A stretch of DNA of 64,000 nucleotides from Microbacterium sp. Gd 4-13 (GCF_003095395.1 NZ_QEIJ01000002.1:452292-516291); one strand, 5' to 3'; shown: positions 8,055 to 20,507, numbered from the stretch's first letter. The notes: a model not told the origin generated them from the sequence alone. Made by a program: numbers and translations.

Positions 8055-8606
8055 ATGCGCGCCGACCAGATCTCTGACGACATCACCGAGGTACTGATCA
8101 CCGAGGAGCAGATCCAAGACAAACTGGCCGAGCTCGCCGAGCAGGTCGCCCGCGACTACGAGGGCGAGAACCTCCTCCTCGTCGGTGTGCTGAAGGGCGC
8201 GGTCATGGTCATGGCCGACTTCGCGCGCCACCTCCCGCTGCACATCCAGATGGACTGGATGGCGGTGTCGTCGTACGGCACGGGTACGCGCTCGAGCGGT
8301 GTCGTGCAGATCCGCAAAGACCTCGACACCGACCTCCATGGGCGCCATGTGCTCATCGTGGAGGACATCATCGACTCGGGCCTCACCCTCAGTTGGCTGC
8401 TCGAGAACTTCGCCTCGCGGGGGGCGGAGTCGATCGAGGTGCTGGCGCTTCTGCGCAAGCCCGACGCGATGAAGGTGGAGGTCGACTGCCGCTACGTCGG
8501 GTTCGACATCCCCAACGAGTTCGTCATCGGCTACGGCCTCGACTACGCCGAGAAGTACCGCAACCTGCGCGACGTCGCGGTGCTCGCGCCGCACGTCTAC
8601 AGCTGA
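8055..8606 (+). CDS. hpt: Hypoxanthine(-guanine) phosphoribosyltransferase
   Basis: Salvages hypoxanthine or guanine with PRPP to IMP or GMP. The 183-residue protein has the PRPP-binding loop VLIVEDIIDSGLTL, the flexible-loop region SSYGTGTRSSG, and DCRYVGFDIPNEFVIGYGLDY near the C-terminus, all typical of HGPRT. It is separated from tilS by 9 bp and likely cotranscribed. Length is normal for the family. Confidence 0.95.
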   Translation: MRADQISDDITEVLITEEQIQDKLAELAEQVARDYEGENLLLVGVLKGAVMVMADFARHLPLHIQMDWMAVSSYGTGTRSSGVVQIRKDLDTDLHGRHVLIVEDIIDSGLTLSWLLENFASRGAESIEVLALLRKPDAMKVEVDCRYVGFDIPNEFVIGYGLDYAEKYRNLRDVAVLAPHVYS

Positions 8607-8720
8607 GGCGCGTACGCCGTGGGCGAATGCACAGTCCGCCCATAGAGACCCCGCTGTACCCTGATTTCACCGTAAACCGGTGGAATCCTGACGAAAGGGG
8701 CCCGGGCGTCGCCCCGCACC

Positions 8721-10724
<2,004 letters not shown>

Positions 10725-10733
10725 GCCCGGCCG

Positions 10734-11405
10734 ATGACCGTCGACCGGGAGCGCGTGCGCTCTCTTGTCAGGGAGCTGCTCGAAGCGATCGGCGAAGACC
10801 CCGAGCGACCGGGGCTGCGCCAGACGCCCGAGCGGGTGGCCGACGCCTACGGAGAGTTCTTCGCAGGGGTCGGTGAGGATGCTGCGGCTCCGCTCGCGCA
10901 CACGATCTCGATCTCGCGGGGTCCGGCGCCCGAGACCGTACCGTCGGGCGCGGTGATGCTGCGCGGGGTCGACTTCCGTTCGATCTGCGAGCACCACCTG
11001 CTGCCGTTCCGCGGGGTGGCGCACCTCGCCTACCTTCCGGGGGAGCAGGTCGTCGGCCTCGGCGCCCTGTCGAAGGTCGTCGAGGTGCTCGCCGCTCGCC
11101 CGCAGGTGCAGGAGCGCCTCGGCGAGCAGATCGCCGACACGATCGCAGCGTCGCTCGACGCGCGCGGGGTGCTCGTCGTGCTCGACGCCTCGCACGAGTG
11201 CGTCACGATGCGCGGTGCGCAGCAGAAGAACGCCACCACCGTGACGATCGCCGCCCGAGGCGAACTGGCAGACCCCGCCGCGCGCGCCGAGCTCATCGCG
11301 CTGATCTCCCTTCGACAGGCTCAGGGACCGCAGGTGCAGGCTCAGGGACCGCAGGTGCAGGCTCCGGGGCCGCAGGTGCACGCTCAGGGACCGGAGGCGA
11401 CGTGA
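10734..11405 (+). CDS. folE: GTP cyclohydrolase I
   Basis: First enzyme of tetrahydrofolate synthesis, converting GTP to 7,8-dihydroneopterin triphosphate. The 223-residue protein contains EDPERPGLRQTPERVADAY, the zinc-site motifs FRSICEHHLLPF and ASHECVTMRG, and QERLGEQIAD. The catalytic domain ends near residue 190 (ARAELIALIS). The remaining residues are four heptads made by a 21-bp tandem repeat, absent from typical family members. The stop overlaps the folP GTG (GTGA), so the genes are translationally coupled. Confidence 0.95.
   Translation: MTVDRERVRSLVRELLEAIGEDPERPGLRQTPERVADAYGEFFAGVGEDAAAPLAHTISISRGPAPETVPSGAVMLRGVDFRSICEHHLLPFRGVAHLAYLPGEQVVGLGALSKVVEVLAARPQVQERLGEQIADTIAASLDARGVLVVLDASHECVTMRGAQQKNATTVTIAARGELADPAARAELIALISLRQAQGPQVQAQGPQVQAPGPQVHAQGPEAT
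11316..11399 (+). repeat. Four tandem 21-bp repeats inside the 3' end of folE
   Basis: Four consecutive 21-bp units (11316-11336, 11337-11357, 11358-11378, 11379-11399). The first two are identical and the last two carry a few substitutions. They encode QAQGPQV, QAQGPQV, QAPGPQV and HAQGPEA. The first unit begins within CTTCGACAGGCTCAGGGACC, which resembles a palindromic intergenic repeat I recall from actinobacteria, so a REP-like element may have been captured in the coding sequence. Confidence 0.85.
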
Positions 11406-12220
11406 CGCTCATCATGGGGATCGTCAACGTCACCCCCGACTCGTTCAGCGACGGCGGCCGCTACGTCGACCCCGACGTCGCCATCGGTCACGGCGTCCGG
11501 CTGCGCGCCGAGGGCGCTCACATCCTCGACATCGGCGGTGAGTCGACCCGACCGGGAGCAGAGCGGGTCGCCCCGCGGGTCGAGCAGCAACGCGTGCTGC
11601 CGGTGATCGAGGCGCTCGCCGCCGCCGGTGCCGTCGTCAGCATCGACACTCTGAACGCCGACACGGCCCACGCGGCGATCGCGGCCGGAGCCCGCATCGT
11701 CAACGACGTCTCGGGCGGACTCGCCGATCCGGCCATGCTCGAAACGGTGGCCGTGACCGACGCCGACATCGTGCTGGGGCACTGGCGTGGCCCGTCGGCC
11801 GACATGTACGCCCGCGCCGACTATGTCGACCTCGTGCGCGAACTCTCGGCCGAGCTGATCGAGCGCGTCGACGCGGCCGTCGCCGCCGGCATCGCCCCGA
11901 GCCGGATCGTGCTCGATCCGGGAATCGGTTTCGGCAAACGGGGGCCCCAGAATTGGGAGACCCTCCGCGCCCTGCCCCAGCTCGTGGGCCTGGGCCCACG
12001 GGTGCTCGTCGGCACCAGTCGCAAGAGGTTCCTGGGCGAGGCGCTCGGCGACGACGCATCCCTGGCTCGTCGCGATCTCGCGACCGCCGTCACCAGCGCG
12101 CTGTCCGCGCGCGATGGAGCCTGGGCTGTGCGGGTGCACGACGTCGCCGCCACCCGAGACGCACTCCGCGTCGCGGCGCTCTGGTCGGATGAGAACCTGG
12201 AGGGAATATGGACCCCGTAG
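11402..12220 (+). CDS. folP: Dihydropteroate synthase
   Basis: Condenses 6-hydroxymethyl-dihydropterin pyrophosphate with p-aminobenzoate; the sulfonamide target. The 272-residue protein has all the signatures: MGIVNVTPDSFSDGG, ILDIGGESTRPGAE, IVNDVSGG, LDPGIGFGKRGPQNW and LVGTSRKRF. The GTG at 11402 overlaps the folE stop by four bases; the ATG at 11414 is an alternative. The 3' end overlaps folB by 13 bp. It belongs to the folE-P-B-K operon. Confidence 0.95.
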   Translation: MTLIMGIVNVTPDSFSDGGRYVDPDVAIGHGVRLRAEGAHILDIGGESTRPGAERVAPRVEQQRVLPVIEALAAAGAVVSIDTLNADTAHAAIAAGARIVNDVSGGLADPAMLETVAVTDADIVLGHWRGPSADMYARADYVDLVRELSAELIERVDAAVAAGIAPSRIVLDPGIGFGKRGPQNWETLRALPQLVGLGPRVLVGTSRKRFLGEALGDDASLARRDLATAVTSALSARDGAWAVRVHDVAATRDALRVAALWSDENLEGIWTP

Positions 12221-12615
12221 ACGAGATCACCCTGACCGGCGTGCGCGCGTGGGGTCACCACGGCGTGTACGACGACGAACGCGCGCAGGGTCAGGAGTTC
12301 GTCGTCGACCTCACGCTGCGGATCGACACCGCCCCTGCCGCAGCATCCGACGACGTCGTCGACACGGTTCACTACGGCGAACTGGCCGAGCGGATCGTGG
12401 CGCTCGTCGGCGCGGATCCCGTGAACCTCCTCGAGACCCTCGCCGCGCGGATCGCCGACGACGCGCTGACCGCCCCCCGCGTCGAGCAGGCCGTCGTCAC
12501 GGTCCACAAGCCGTCGGCGCCGATCACGGTGCCGTTCGCCGACGTGTCGGTGACGATCCGCCGTACGCGGCCCGCCCCCCGCGCCCTGCCGTTCGGATTC
12601 GGAGTCGCGCCGTGA
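12208..12615 (+). CDS. folB: Dihydroneopterin aldolase
   Basis: Converts 7,8-dihydroneopterin to 6-hydroxymethyl-dihydropterin. The 135-residue protein begins DEITLTGVRAWGHHGVYDDE, the standard FolB N-terminus with the HHGV motif. Also visible are QEFVVDLTLRID, VHYGELAERI, LLETLAARIAD and a conserved Lys in VTVHKPSAPI. It overlaps folP (13 bp) and folK (GTGA), indicating tight coupling. Confidence 0.95.
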   Translation: MDPVDEITLTGVRAWGHHGVYDDERAQGQEFVVDLTLRIDTAPAAASDDVVDTVHYGELAERIVALVGADPVNLLETLAARIADDALTAPRVEQAVVTVHKPSAPITVPFADVSVTIRRTRPAPRALPFGFGVAP

Positions 12616-13121
12616 GCGACGTCGCCGTCGAGGGCCGGCCGCAACCCGCCATCGCCGTCGTAGCTCTGGGCGCGAACCTCGGCGACCGCGAGGCGACCCT
12701 CGATGCCGCGCTGACCGACCTCGCGGCACTGCCGCTGACCGACCGGGTGCGCACCTCTGCCGTCATGGAGACGGTGGCGGTCACCACGAGCGGGCCGGAT
12801 GCTGAGGCGCCGCGCTATCTCAATTCCGTCGCTCTGGTCGCGACCCGGCTCGCCCCGTCGGTGCTGCTGACCTACCTGCACCGGATCGAGGCCCGCCACG
12901 GACGCGAACGGGGGGAGCGGTGGGCCGATCGCACTCTCGACCTCGATCTCGTCTCGTACGCAACGGTGGTGTCGGACGACGCCCGGCTGGTCCTTCCTCA
13001 CCCGCGCGCCGCCGAGCGCGAGTTCGTGCTCGCTCCGTGGCACGAGGTGGACCCGGAGGCGGAGCTCCCCGGCGTCGGGCGCGTCGAAGATCTCCTCGCC
13101 GATCTTCGAGCAGACCGGTGA
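12612..13121 (+). CDS. folK: 6-hydroxymethyl-7,8-dihydropterin pyrophosphokinase
   Basis: Transfers pyrophosphate from ATP to the dihydropterin before FolP. The 169-residue protein has ALGANLGDRE, the catalytic RWADRTLDLDLV with paired Asp residues, and LPHPRAAEREFVLAPW. The GTG at 12612 overlaps the folB stop (GTGA) and begins a natural N-terminus; the longer upstream frame is not real. The stop overlaps the next GTG. Confidence 0.95.
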   Translation: MSDVAVEGRPQPAIAVVALGANLGDREATLDAALTDLAALPLTDRVRTSAVMETVAVTTSGPDAEAPRYLNSVALVATRLAPSVLLTYLHRIEARHGRERGERWADRTLDLDLVSYATVVSDDARLVLPHPRAAEREFVLAPWHEVDPEAELPGVGRVEDLLADLRADR

Positions 13122-13600
13122 AGCGCACCGGCGCGGGAGTTCTCGTCGGTGCGGCCATTCTCGGCATCGTCGTGGGGTTCGTGCTCGACACCGCGCTGAG
13201 CTCGGCGGGTCGGCCGACGTTCGCACCGGCCGTGACGCTGCCGATCCTTCTCCTCCTGGTGGGAGGAGCCGTGATCGCGCTCGCCATCCCGATCCGGCGG
13301 GCCACCCGCGGGCTCGCCACCACCGCTGTCAATCCGTTCCGGGCGCTGCGCATCGCCATCCTGGCGAAGGCGTCGAGCATCGTCGGCGCGGCCATCGGCG
13401 GCGTCGCGGTCGGGCTGCTGCTCTTCCTCTTCACCCGCCCGGTGACCCCCTCGGTAGGCTCGATGGGCACGACGATCGCCACGGTGATCTGCGGCGGCAT
13501 CCTCGTCGCCGCGGCGCTGGTCGCCGAGCACCTGTGCACCATCCGGAAGGACGACGATGACGAACAACCCGGAGGCGACTCCGCAGGCGTCGCCCACTGA
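13118..13600 (+). CDS. DUF3180 membrane protein
   Basis: A 160-residue protein with four predicted membrane helices (about 5-24, 34-52, 78-106 and 118-138) and an acidic, charged C-terminus. It matches the actinobacterial DUF3180 family, which regularly follows folK. No function is known. The GTG at 13118 overlaps the folK stop, and the 3' end overlaps the next gene by 44 bp. Confidence 0.8.
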   Translation: MKRTGAGVLVGAAILGIVVGFVLDTALSSAGRPTFAPAVTLPILLLLVGGAVIALAIPIRRATRGLATTAVNPFRALRIAILAKASSIVGAAIGGVAVGLLLFLFTRPVTPSVGSMGTTIATVICGGILVAAALVAEHLCTIRKDDDDEQPGGDSAGVAH

Positions 13601-14165
13601 GCCCACCGACGACGCGCGTGTCCGCGAGACGGCGGCCGTTCTCGACGAGGACTCGTTCACCCGCATCATCGAGCCCCGCTCCGATGCTCGCCTGCCGCTC
13701 GGCGACGGGACGTGGCACCAGCTCGCCCGCGCCTACGTCTGGGTGCAGATCATCTCGACCGGCGTGTTCACCCTCGTCGTGCTCGCGGTGGCGATCGGTC
13801 TGCAGCTGTGGCTCAACCAGCCGTGGACGTGGATCCCGGCCGGCATCGTGCTGCTCGTCTGTCTCTTCTCGCTCGCGATCACGCCGCGTCAGGCGCGTTC
13901 GTACGGGTACCAGCTGAGGCGCGACGACCTCGTGTTCCGCCGCGGCATCCTCTGGCAGCGCATGGTGGCGGTGCCCTACGGGCGCATGCAGCTGATCGAC
14001 ATCACGCACGGTCCCCTCGACCGCGGTTTCGGGATCGCGCAGCTGAAGCTCGTCACCGCCGCAGCCTCCACCGGCGTGACGATCCCGGGCCTGACGCAGA
14101 AGGCCGCCGAGAACCTGCGCGACACCCTCGTCGACGTCGCCGAGACCCGTCGGACCGGCCTGTGA
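13557..14165 (+). CDS. Bacterial PH-domain (bPH2/YdbS-like) membrane protein
   Basis: A 202-residue protein with two adjacent membrane helices (about 63-105) after a polar N-terminus, then a bacterial PH domain: YGYQLRRDDLVFRRGILWQRMVAVPYGRMQLIDITHGPLDR. YdbS/YdbT-like proteins often occur in pairs and have been linked to envelope stress and bacteriocin resistance in Bacillus. It is followed at once by a larger three-PH-domain partner. ATG start inside the preceding gene. Confidence 0.85.
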   Translation: MTNNPEATPQASPTEPTDDARVRETAAVLDEDSFTRIIEPRSDARLPLGDGTWHQLARAYVWVQIISTGVFTLVVLAVAIGLQLWLNQPWTWIPAGIVLLVCLFSLAITPRQARSYGYQLRRDDLVFRRGILWQRMVAVPYGRMQLIDITHGPLDRGFGIAQLKLVTAAASTGVTIPGLTQKAAENLRDTLVDVAETRRTGL

Positions 14166-15862
14166 GCGAAGCATCCGCCCCGTCCGCGCCCCCGGCAGAC
14201 GAGGTGCGCTCGCCGCTCAGCGACGGCGAGTGGCACCGGATGCATCCGCTCACCCCGCTCCTGCGCGGGGGACTGTTCCTGCTCGTGGTCGGGGGTATCG
14301 CGATCGCGAACCTCCGCGAGCGGCTCGTCGAGTGGCTGCTGCCGGCGTTCGCCCCGGAGTTCGGCGACGGCGAGTTGCCGCCCGACCCGATCGACTACCT
14401 CGTCAGCCGCAACCTGCTCCTCATCGCCCTCCTCGCGGTGCTCGGCACCGTCGTCGTGCTGCTGCTGCTGTTCTCGTTGTCGTGGCGGTTCCACACGTTC
14501 CGCATCACCGACGACGACGTCGAGGTGCGCTCGGGCGTGCTCTTCCGCACCCATCGGCGGGCCCCGCTCGACCGCGTGCAGGGCGTCAACCTGACCCGGC
14601 CGCTCGTCGCGCGTCTGCTCGGGGTCGGGAAGCTCGAGGTCGTCGGGGCCGGCACCGATTCGAACGTGAAGCTCGAGTACCTCTCCACGTCGGACGCCGA
14701 GACCATCCGCGCCGACATCCTGCGGTTGGCCTCGGGCCGACGTCTCGGCGGAAGCGCGGCGGCACGCAGCGGCGGAACCCGCGTGCGGCAGGCCGCCTCG
14801 GCGGTCGGAGCGGGTCTGTCGGGTCTCGTCGATGGTGACGACCAGGGCGACGTCGAGCCCGAGTCGGTGGTGCACATTCCGGCCGGCCGACTCATCGCCT
14901 CGCGTTTGCTCAGCGGCACGACCCTCGTGCTGATCGCGCTCATCGCGGCGATCGTGGTCGGGTCGATCGTCGGATCGATCTGGGTGCTGTTCTCGTTCGT
15001 GCCGGCCGTCCTCGGTTTCGGCGCCTACTACGTGAGGTCGGTCACGCGGGCGCTGCGCTATTCGATCGCTCCCATGCCGAGCGGCACCCGCATCACCTTC
15101 GGTCTCTTCACGACCGTGAGCGAGACCCTGCCGCCGGGGCGCGTCCACGCCGTCGAGGTGCGCCAGTCGATCTTCTGGCGGCCCTTCGGCTGGTGGTCGA
15201 TCACGGCCAACCGCCTCTCTGGCCGGTCGTCCAGCGACACGAACGCCGATCAGTTCACGACCGTGCTGCCGGTGGGCACACGCGCCGACGTCGAGCGCGT
15301 ACTCAAGCTGCTCCTGCCGGCCCTCCCCGACGAGGACTGGCCGTTCGTCTTCGACCAGGGCATCCTCGGCCCCCGTGCCGACGATCCGTACGCGACGACG
15401 CCCGCGCGCGCCCGGCTCCTGCGCCCGCTGTCGTGGCGACGCAACGGCTACCTGCTGACGCCCGACGCGCTCTTCTTGCGCCGGGGTTTCGTCTGGCGCG
15501 CGCTCGGCGTCTTCCCTCTGGCGCGCATGCAGAGCGTCGGGATCGCGCAGGGCCCGGTCGACCGCATGCTGGGCGTGGCGAACCTCACCGCGCACGTGGT
15601 CGCCGGATCGGTGACGACCACCGTGGGGATCCTCGAGCGCGATGATGCGCTGCGAGGATTCCAGGATGCTGCGCACGGGATCGTCGCCGCCTCCGCCGGC
15701 GATCGCAGCCACCGGTGGGCGTCGTCCGAGCCCGATCAGACGCCCGCGGGCGAGCCGGTCGTCGAGCCGGGTGCGGCGCCCGCTGACCCCGCGGCCCCGG
15801 CATCTGACCCCGCGGCCCCGGTCGCCGACCCCGTCGAAGCGCCGGATCGGACTCCCCGATGA
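14162..15862 (+). CDS. Multi-PH-domain membrane protein (YdbT-like)
   Basis: A 566-residue protein starting at the GTG that overlaps the preceding stop. Two N-terminal helices precede a first PH domain (FRITDDDVEVRSGVLF, RAPLDRVQGVNL). A second helix pair near residues 245-285 precedes a second PH domain (TRITFGLFTTVSETLPPGRV), and a third is near 420-500 (GYLLTPDALFLRRGFVWRALG, LARMQSVGIAQGPVDR). The C-terminal 50 residues are Pro/Ala/Asp repeats. It likely forms a complex with the short partner. The exact role in actinobacteria is unknown. Confidence 0.85.
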   Translation: MSEASAPSAPPADEVRSPLSDGEWHRMHPLTPLLRGGLFLLVVGGIAIANLRERLVEWLLPAFAPEFGDGELPPDPIDYLVSRNLLLIALLAVLGTVVVLLLLFSLSWRFHTFRITDDDVEVRSGVLFRTHRRAPLDRVQGVNLTRPLVARLLGVGKLEVVGAGTDSNVKLEYLSTSDAETIRADILRLASGRRLGGSAAARSGGTRVRQAASAVGAGLSGLVDGDDQGDVEPESVVHIPAGRLIASRLLSGTTLVLIALIAAIVVGSIVGSIWVLFSFVPAVLGFGAYYVRSVTRALRYSIAPMPSGTRITFGLFTTVSETLPPGRVHAVEVRQSIFWRPFGWWSITANRLSGRSSSDTNADQFTTVLPVGTRADVERVLKLLLPALPDEDWPFVFDQGILGPRADDPYATTPARARLLRPLSWRRNGYLLTPDALFLRRGFVWRALGVFPLARMQSVGIAQGPVDRMLGVANLTAHVVAGSVTTTVGILERDDALRGFQDAAHGIVAASAGDRSHRWASSEPDQTPAGEPVVEPGAAPADPAAPASDPAAPVADPVEAPDRTPR

Positions 15863-16587
15863 GCGGGCCGGGACGCGACGGACGACTCGGCGTCGGCATC
15901 ATCGGGGCGGGGAAGGTCGGTCCCGTGATCGGATCGGCGCTCGCCGGCGCGGGGCACGCTCTCGTGGGCATCACCTCGGGGTCCGACGACGACCGGGTCG
16001 AGGCCATCCTTCCGGGGGTGCCGGTGCTGGCCGCCGACGAGGTCGTGCGCCGTAGCGAGCTCGTCGTGATCGCCGTGCCCCACGACGAGCTCGCCGGGCT
16101 CGTCGCCGGTCTCGCGGAGGTCGGAGCGTGGCAGCCGGGCCAGCTCGTTCTGCACACCGACGCCGCGCACGGCATCGCGGTGCTCGAACCGGCTCTGCGA
16201 TCCGGCGCGATCCCGCTGGCGATCCATCCCGCGATCAGCTTCACGGGCACCTCGATAGACCTCCGGGCTCTCAGCCAGGGCTATGCCGCGGTCACCGCTC
16301 CGGGGCCCGTGCTGCCCATCGCGCAAGCGCTCGCGGTCGAGCTGGGATGCGAGCCGGTCGTGGTCGCTGATGCCGATCGGCCCGCGTACGCCGAGGCGAT
16401 CGCGACGGCCACGGAGTTCTCGCGCTCGATCGTGCGACAGGCGGCGGGCATGCTCACCCGCCTGGGTGTCGACAACGCGGGAGGCTATCTCTCCGCCCTC
16501 GTGCGTTCGACCGTCGACCAGGCGCTCGCCGAGGGAGCGCCCCCGCACAGGGACCCGCTCGGTCCCGACGCTACGATCGACGGATGA
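15859..16587 (+). CDS. Rossmann-fold / DUF2520 protein
   Basis: A 242-residue protein with an NAD(P)-binding GxGxxG start (VGIIGAGKVGPVIG), a VVIAVPHDEL strand-loop, HPAISFTG, and a C-terminal helical domain like 6-phosphogluconate-dehydrogenase-type dimerisation domains (MLTRLGVDNAGGYLSALVRS). DUF2520 genes usually sit just before panC in actinobacteria, as here (overlap ATGA), so a part in pantothenate metabolism, such as ketopantoate reduction, is often suspected but unproven. Confidence 0.8.
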   Translation: MSGPGRDGRLGVGIIGAGKVGPVIGSALAGAGHALVGITSGSDDDRVEAILPGVPVLAADEVVRRSELVVIAVPHDELAGLVAGLAEVGAWQPGQLVLHTDAAHGIAVLEPALRSGAIPLAIHPAISFTGTSIDLRALSQGYAAVTAPGPVLPIAQALAVELGCEPVVVADADRPAYAEAIATATEFSRSIVRQAAGMLTRLGVDNAGGYLSALVRSTVDQALAEGAPPHRDPLGPDATIDG

Positions 16588-17435
16588 TCCGCTCCCTCGA
16601 CGCGCTGCGTTCCCGCCTCACCGAGCTGCGCTCGGGCTCCGAAGGCGGCACCGCGTCGGTCGCACTGGTCTCGACGCTCGGCGCCCTCCACGAGGCCCAT
16701 GTCGACCTCGTCGAGCGGGCGCGAGAGAGCGCCGACCTCGTGGTCGTCGCATCGTTCGTGAACCCTCTGCGCTTCCGCACCTCCGCAGACGTCGAGGCCT
16801 ACCCGGTGCGACGCGCGCAGGACGACGCGCTCCTCGACAGGCTCGGCGTCGATGTCGTGTTCGCACCCGACGCGGCGGAGCTCCTTCCCGCGGGTATCGC
16901 GACCACGCGCGTCTCGGCCGGAGACCTCGGTCTGCGCTACGAGGGGCGCACGAGGCCGTACTACTTCGACGGTCTGCTCACGGCCGAGGCGATCCTCTTC
17001 CACCTGATCCGGCCCGATATCGCGGTCTACGGCGAGCGCGATCTGCAGCGCGTCTTCCTCGTGCGACGGATGATCCGCGACCTCTTCTTCGACATCGAGG
17101 TCGCCACGGTGCCGACCGTGCGCAGCGACGACGGGCTGCCGATCTCCAGCCGTGTCGACCTTCTCGAACCCGCCGATCGTCGAGCCGCCGCGCTCCTGCC
17201 CCGCGCCCTCGAGGCTGCCGCCTCGAACGCCGATCGCGGTGTCGACGCGTGCATCGCGGCGGCGCAGTCGTCGCTCATGGGTGAGGAGCGCATCCGCCTC
17301 GAGTATTTGAACGTCGTCGATCCGGCGACCTTCCTCCCCGTCGACGAGGCGCACTCCGGGCGCGCTCTCGCGCTCATCGCGGCGACCGTTGCCGGGCACC
17401 GCTTCATCGACAACGCCGAGATCTCGCTGCCCTGA
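16584..17435 (+). CDS. panC: Pantothenate synthetase homologue with altered catalytic motifs
   Basis: A 283-residue protein aligned by memory with E. coli PanC along its whole length: nucleotidyltransferase fold, pantoate site, and C-terminal dimer domain (FIDNAEI). The family joins pantoate and beta-alanine using ATP. Several usually invariant residues differ: PTMG is STLG, HDGH is HEAH (both His kept), NPMQF is NPLRF, GEKD(F/Y)QQ is GERDLQR, and SSRN is SSRV. It may be a diverged but active enzyme or one with another substrate. ATG overlaps the DUF2520 stop. lysS follows after 62 bp. Confidence 0.75.
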   Translation: MIRSLDALRSRLTELRSGSEGGTASVALVSTLGALHEAHVDLVERARESADLVVVASFVNPLRFRTSADVEAYPVRRAQDDALLDRLGVDVVFAPDAAELLPAGIATTRVSAGDLGLRYEGRTRPYYFDGLLTAEAILFHLIRPDIAVYGERDLQRVFLVRRMIRDLFFDIEVATVPTVRSDDGLPISSRVDLLEPADRRAAALLPRALEAAASNADRGVDACIAAAQSSLMGEERIRLEYLNVVDPATFLPVDEAHSGRALALIAATVAGHRFIDNAEISLP

Positions 17436-17497
17436 GGCGGCACTGCGGCGAGGGGCCGCGCCCGAGTCGGTCGACGCCGCTCGGTAGGATCGAGAGC

Positions 17498-19015
<1,518 letters not shown>

Positions 19016-19030
19016 TCGCACCCGCGCGCC

Positions 19031-20194
19031 TCAGATCACCTGCGTGACCGGCCCGCGCGGCACCGGGCGTTCGAAGACCCACTCGGGCAGGTGCGCGTTC
19101 GCGACGAAGGTCAACACGATCTCGCTGAGACCGTGCGCGGGGTCGATCTTCACCGCCTCTCCGGCGTAGGCAGCCGCGTGGGTCGATCGCCCGAGCGCCC
19201 ACGACAACCAGGCGCACGCGGCCAGCGCGCCCGGCCGATCGTCGCGCGGAACGGCGGCGGCGATCCGCCGCGACAGTTCGAGGGCGTGGCTCAACCTCTC
19301 CGGATCGGGCCGCGGCCCTTCGCCCCACATCGACGCCGCGAGCTCGTCGGGATACGCCTCGCCGTCCTGCCAACGAAGCTGCGCCTCGGCGGCACGGTCT
19401 CCGGCCTCGAGTCCGCGGCACCACTGCGTGAGCGCGATGTCGCGCAGCGCGGGCCGCGCGAGCGACCACCCGAGGGTGGCGGCCTGGAAGGCGTCGAGAT
19501 GGGAGGGATCCCAGTCGAGGGCATCCTCGAGGAGGAGGGGGAGATCATCGAGAGCCTCCGCGGCGGCGAGGGCGCGCGGGTCGATCCGCGCGGGGTCGTC
19601 GGGCAGGTCGGGGTCGGCCCAGGTCTCGTTCTGCAGCACCGACACCGCGAACGACAGATCGTGAAGCGCTCGCCCGACGCGCTCCTTCTCGGCGAGATCG
19701 ACCGGCGGCAGTGCGTGGCCGGCCGACTGATCGCCCGGGTCGAGCGGAAGGTCGTCGAGCTCCGCGCGATCCAGACGGAGCTCGGCGAGGTCGCGCCCCT
19801 CCGGTGGGCACCCGGGATCGATGTACGACCCCCAACCGTCTGACGCGACGCAGAGCGCGTCGCGCACGTCGAGACCGCAGATGTCGGCCCGCGCCAGGAG
19901 GGCGCTCATCAGGCGGTCGTGGGGGAGGCCCTCGGACTCTGCGAAGCCGGCATCGGTGTAGACGACGGGTGCCAGGGCGTCTGCCGTGGCGATCCGACAG
20001 ATCAGCCCGATGAACGTCGACGCCACCCGTTCGACGTCGTCGGTGTCGTCGGGCAGATCGAGTCGCATCACACCGAGCGTGCGATTGCCCGCGAACGGTA
20101 CGAGAACGAGGCTTCGCGAGGGGGAGAAGCCCGCGAGGCGGGGGACCAGGGCGAGGAAGTCGGCGGCGGTGGTGGCCTTGAAGATCGGGGTCAT
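19031..20194 (-). CDS. DUF4192 domain-containing protein
   Basis: A 387-residue actinobacterial protein whose N-terminus (IFKATTAADFLALVPRLAGFSPSRSLVLVPF) matches the DUF4192 signature. The first half is alpha/beta and the C-terminal half is a helical region of low-charge repeats that looks TPR-like (LACAWLSWALGRSTHAAAYAGEAVKIDPAHGL). Function unknown. It is convergent with lysS, 15 bp apart. Confidence 0.8.
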   Translation of the reverse strand: MTPIFKATTAADFLALVPRLAGFSPSRSLVLVPFAGNRTLGVMRLDLPDDTDDVERVASTFIGLICRIATADALAPVVYTDAGFAESEGLPHDRLMSALLARADICGLDVRDALCVASDGWGSYIDPGCPPEGRDLAELRLDRAELDDLPLDPGDQSAGHALPPVDLAEKERVGRALHDLSFAVSVLQNETWADPDLPDDPARIDPRALAAAEALDDLPLLLEDALDWDPSHLDAFQAATLGWSLARPALRDIALTQWCRGLEAGDRAAEAQLRWQDGEAYPDELAASMWGEGPRPDPERLSHALELSRRIAAAVPRDDRPGALAACAWLSWALGRSTHAAAYAGEAVKIDPAHGLSEIVLTFVANAHLPEWVFERPVPRGPVTQVI

Positions 20195-20309
20195 GCACCC
20201 ACCGTCGTGCGCGGCGCGCCCGCCCGAGTCGGTGCGAGGCGCGGATGTGGAGGAGTGCGGGGATCGCGAGCTTGGGGAGGAGGCGGCGAACTGCGCGTAT
20301 CCTTGGGAT

Positions 20310-20507
20310 GTGGACTCCTACGCCGCCGCCGTGATCTGGTCGCTTCTGCCGACCGTGGTGGTCTCGGTCGTGTTCTACTTCGTGATCCGCAACGTCATCC
20401 GCATGGATCGCACCGAGCGCAAGGTCTACGCGAAGATCGAGGCCGAGGAGCGCGCCAAGCGCGGACTCGCCCCCGTCTCCTCCTCCGCGCCCTCCGCCGA
20501 CAGCTGA
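20310..20507 (+). CDS. Small single-span membrane protein
   Basis: A 65-residue protein from a GTG at 20310: a hydrophobic segment (AAVIWSLLPTVVVSVVFYFV) followed by a basic amphipathic tail (IRMDRTERKVYAKIEAEERAKRGLAP) and a Ser/Pro-rich end. The spacing (115 bp after the divergent DUF4192 gene, before cls) and codon bias support a real gene. Many actinobacteria have such a small membrane protein near lysS. Function unknown. Confidence 0.65.
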   Translation: MDSYAAAVIWSLLPTVVVSVVFYFVIRNVIRMDRTERKVYAKIEAEERAKRGLAPVSSSAPSADS

